The translations under genes were made by a program, and so were the position numbers. From JBBQNY01 sp038255255 (GTDB taxonomy: Bacteria > Pseudomonadota > Gammaproteobacteria > Xanthomonadales > Ahniellaceae), in contig JBBSLL010000054.1 of the NCBI GenBank assembly GCA_038255255.1, positions 1 through 9,229 on the forward strand: 9,229 bases of DNA, in the 5' to 3' direction. The number at the start of each line of letters is the position of its first letter. Within the stretch, counting starts at the first letter, position 1. Positions 7,569 through 9,229 of the stretch are shown here, piece by piece. The notes beneath the pieces are model-generated. The model was given only the letters and a program-made list of their open reading frames with translations, searched no databases and had not been told where the DNA came from.

Positions 7569-7604
7569 CCGGCCTCCTCTCCGGCCCCGGCCACGGACTC
7601 GAGC

Positions 7605-8288
7605 TTGATCAAGACGCATTTTCGATGGGCGGCCCTGGCCGCCGGCCTGCTCTCCCTGCTTCTTCAGGGGTGTGCGACGACGTCATCCCCCGCAACCGCC
7701 TCCATCCGGCAATTGCCGCCGGCCCGCATCGAACTGAACCCCCCGCCCCTGCAGGTCAATACGCAGATCGGAGCTGCCCCAGGCATCGGCAAGCTCTTTG
7801 CGCGCGGTGGCCATGCCTTGGGCAAAGTGCTGCAGAGCGCCCTCGGATTCACGGGAATCCGGTACCGGTACGGCGGCGTCTCCCCCCTGACTGGCTTCGA
7901 CTGCAGCGGATTCGTCGGCTACGTCTTTCGCGAGAGCGCGGGACTCAAACTCCCCCGCGCCTCCCACCAGATGGCGGGCGTCGAAGGCCGCCAACTCAGC
8001 CGTCAGCAACTCGAACCGGGCGATCTGGTGTTCTTCGCACATCGCAAGCGAGTCAACCACGTCGGCATCTATCTCGGCTCCGACCGGTTCATCCACGCAC
8101 CGAGCACGGGCGGAAGGGTGCGCACGGACGAACTGAGCAATCGCTACTGGAAGGGTCGTTTTGTCGGCGGCAAGCGGGTGCTCGATCCTGCTGGCGATGC
8201 GGTGGTCAACGCATCGGACGTTGCCGGCCCCGGACTTACCTCGGACGGCGCTGGCGGCTCCGGCCACTCCACCGCCGGTGGCGGCTGA
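7605..8288 (+). CDS. NlpC/P60 family lipoprotein, probable peptidoglycan endopeptidase
   Basis: 227 residues. The start is TTG at 7605-7607: the frame is open only back to a stop at 7554-7556 with no ATG or GTG in between, and the TTG gives a complete signal peptide. Residues 1-23 form a lipoprotein signal with LLQGC and the lipidated Cys at 23. A Pro-rich linker covers about 30-60. The NlpC/P60 domain covers about 70-195: YRYGG (87-91), then GFDCSGFVGYVF with the catalytic Cys100, PRASHQM (117-123), LEPGDLVFF (136-144), NHVGIYLG with His152, and HAPSTGG with His164 as the third residue of the Cys-His-His triad. Such enzymes cleave stem peptides of peptidoglycan, usually the D-Glu to meso-Dap bond. 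Residues 196-227 are a Gly/Ser-rich tail of low complexity. The Shine-Dalgarno is poor. E. coli Spr/MepS is the closest kind of protein by organisation. Confidence 0.92.
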   Translation: MIKTHFRWAALAAGLLSLLLQGCATTSSPATASIRQLPPARIELNPPPLQVNTQIGAAPGIGKLFARGGHALGKVLQSALGFTGIRYRYGGVSPLTGFDCSGFVGYVFRESAGLKLPRASHQMAGVEGRQLSRQQLEPGDLVFFAHRKRVNHVGIYLGSDRFIHAPSTGGRVRTDELSNRYWKGRFVGGKRVLDPAGDAVVNASDVAGPGLTSDGAGGSGHSTAGGG

Positions 8289-8306
8289 GCACGTCAAACG
8301 TTGCGG

Positions 8307-8423
8307 ATGGCAATACGGCGCAATGTCCTCGCGGTTGTGGCGGGCGCAATAGTCACCGGCCTGGTCGTGATGGGTGTCCAGAGCGAACTGCTCGTGGCGG
8401 GCCCCCGGCGATCGGGGGCGTAG
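8307..8423 (+). CDS. Possible 38-residue single-pass membrane microprotein
   Basis: An ATG 18 nt after the nlpC/p60 stop opens a 38-codon frame ending at TAG 8421-8423. The product starts MAIRRNV, then has an uninterrupted hydrophobic stretch from about residue 8 to 22 (LAVVAGAIVTGLVVM), the basic-then-hydrophobic pattern of a membrane segment. The last ten codons run into a GC hairpin and look unlike a natural C-terminus. No clear Shine-Dalgarno is seen. It may be a real microprotein, the remaining start of a longer membrane gene that has decayed, or chance. I do not recognise a family. Confidence 0.28.
   Translation: MAIRRNVLAVVAGAIVTGLVVMGVQSELLVAGPRRSGA
8401..8419. terminator. GC hairpin between converging genes
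   Basis: GCCCCCG, a five-base loop GCGAT, and CGGGGGC form a perfect 7-bp all-GC stem. It lies between the stop of the plus-strand nlpC/p60 gene (or the microprotein frame) and the stop of the minus-strand DUF1232 gene at 8437, where a bidirectional terminator would be expected. Neither strand has a T run after the stem, so it is not a canonical intrinsic terminator. Confidence 0.35.
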
Positions 8424-8436
8424 TCCCCGGCAGTCC

Positions 8437-8967
8437 CTAGGCCAAAGCGCGCCGGGCCGGCGGTCGCAGTCGCGCCAGCAGGCGTTTGCGGCAAGCGGCA
8501 AGCTCCTGCGAATACCTGAGCCTCGCCTCGATACTGGCGCCTTCCTGCTCCACGGCCCGCTTTTCCCGATACGCCGCGAAAGCCTCGTACGCGCGCAGCA
8601 TGCCCCGCAGGTCGCGCATCAGCAGGTCCAGCAGGATGGCGTCGTCGAGCAGGCCGATCACGCCGATCTCGTCGGGCACCAGATCTTCCGGATCGCCGAA
8701 GTAGGCCAGCGTTCGCAGCACTGCGGACTGGAAGGCTGGCGGCAACAGCCAATCCTCGTCCTCGAGCATGATGATGAGCCGCTGCACGTCGGCAATGCGC
8801 GCACGCACGTAACCCGGCGCACTCGCGATCGGCAGATGGTCGAGTGCATGCTTGGCGCCTTCGATGATGTCGCAGGCCTCGGCGCACGCGGCCCGTTCTT
8901 CGGCCCGCGCAAGCGCGCCACGGAAGCGGACGAGGTCCTGTTCATCGAGGTGCAGCGTCACGCGCAC
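8437..8967 (-). CDS. DUF1232 (YkvA-like) domain protein
   Basis: 176 residues from a GTG start at 8965-8967. The frame is open to an ATG at 9027, but GGAGGGGG sits 9 nt before this GTG, inside the longer frame, and the extra 20 residues (MCWCGLQAQF...) have no protein-like character, so the GTG is preferred. Residues about 83-120 carry the DUF1232 signature: a YFGDPEDLVPDEIGVIGLLDD stretch beginning at 89, then hydrophobic AILLDLLMRDL. This is comparable to the DLIPDxIPVxGxLDD core of YkvA proteins. The N-terminal half is helical and charged, and the C-terminal 45 residues are Glu/Ala/Arg-rich and could form a coiled coil. DUF1232 has no established biochemical function; many members have short hydrophobic helices, and here they are weak. 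It is convergent with nlpC/p60. Moderate certainty for the family, high for the gene. Confidence 0.8.
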   Translation of the reverse strand: MRVTLHLDEQDLVRFRGALARAEERAACAEACDIIEGAKHALDHLPIASAPGYVRARIADVQRLIIMLEDEDWLLPPAFQSAVLRTLAYFGDPEDLVPDEIGVIGLLDDAILLDLLMRDLRGMLRAYEAFAAYREKRAVEQEGASIEARLRYSQELAACRKRLLARLRPPARRALA

Positions 8968-8976
8968 GGAAACGGT

Positions 8977-8984
8977 CCCCCTCC
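8977..8984 (-). promoter_or_regulatory. Ribosome binding site of the DUF1232 gene
   Basis: On the minus strand GGAGGGGG is followed after 9 nt by the GTG at 8965-8967. It is the strongest Shine-Dalgarno-like site I noticed in the window and decides the start of this gene. Confidence 0.65.
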
Positions 8985-8999
8985 GGTATTCACCAAGGA

Positions 9000-9027
9000 A
9001 TTGTGCCTGCAAGCCGCACCAGCACAA
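9000..9027 (-). promoter_or_regulatory. Candidate promoter for the DUF1232 gene
   Basis: On the minus strand TTGTGC (plus 9022-9027) and CACAAT (plus 9000-9005, four matches to TATAAT) are 16 nt apart, about 20 nt upstream of the ribosome binding site. If real, it places transcription start inside the longer open frame and so agrees with the GTG start. Prediction by eye. Confidence 0.3.
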
Positions 9028-9229
9028 CCTTTTTCGATTCGCCTGTCCCGTGGGAGAGTGAGCGCGATCGCCCGCCCATGGCGCTCAGGGTGCGCTTCCG
9101 GTACAGTCCGCGCCGCGATCGCCCGTCTGCGTTGATCCCTCCGGTCGTCGAACTCCGCCACGCGATGCATTTCGCCGCGGTCCGTCGACCTCCCGCACGG
9201 TTTCGAAGTGGTCGCCCGGAGTCCTGGCA

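Noticed and set aside
7625..8501. Overlapping frames at 7625-8440 (+) and 7683-8501 (-)
   Set aside because: They overlap the NlpC/P60 gene, whose Cys-His-His triad and lipobox show the true frame; their own products are Arg/Pro-rich or unstructured.
1..9229. Mobile element, CRISPR array, tRNA or rRNA
   Set aside because: No transposase-like frame, regularly spaced repeat or tRNA-like segment was noticed on either strand.

Overview
The window is GC-rich and densely coding, with long antisense open frames, as expected of a high-GC proteobacterium. The C-terminal end of a ParE-like protein, a SlyD-type isomerase with a histidine-rich tail, and a large secreted Asp-box protein with a duplicated WYxF/WLTG C-terminal domain together suggest a gammaproteobacterium of the Xanthomonadales/Lysobacterales kind (inference; no rRNA or other taxonomic marker is present).

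Layout. Positions 1-143 (+) hold the last 46 codons of parE (topoisomerase IV subunit B). It is convergent, with a 10-nt gap, with a 1127-residue exported Asp-box beta-propeller protein (154-3537, -). Upstream of that on the same strand lie a DadA-like FAD-dependent D-amino-acid dehydrogenase (3726-4982, -), a lipoprotein of the N-acyl-D-amino-acid deacylase family (5032-6828, -) and slyD (6923-7423, -). Across a 181-bp divergent intergenic region, an NlpC/P60 lipoprotein peptidase runs the other way (7605-8288, +). A possible 38-codon membrane microprotein follows (8307-8423, +), and then, convergent with it, a DUF1232/YkvA-like protein (8437-8967, -). The last ~260 bp contain a candidate promoter for that gene and no gene I can assign.

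Functional reading. The deacylase and the dehydrogenase are 49 nt apart and make chemical sense together: the exported deacylase would free D-amino acids from N-acyl-D-amino acids, and the dehydrogenase would oxidise the imported D-amino acid to a 2-oxo acid. The NlpC/P60 lipoprotein is a cell-envelope peptidase and could be a source of D-residue-containing fragments, but it is transcribed separately, so that link is speculative. No mobile element, CRISPR array, tRNA or rRNA was seen. I found no strong evidence of a wholly new system. The least ordinary items are the deacylase clade lacking the usual HxH and Cys metal ligands, the duplicated and asymmetrically cysteine-bracketed C-terminal domain of the Asp-box protein, the symmetric slyD/nlpC promoter region, and the microprotein candidate.
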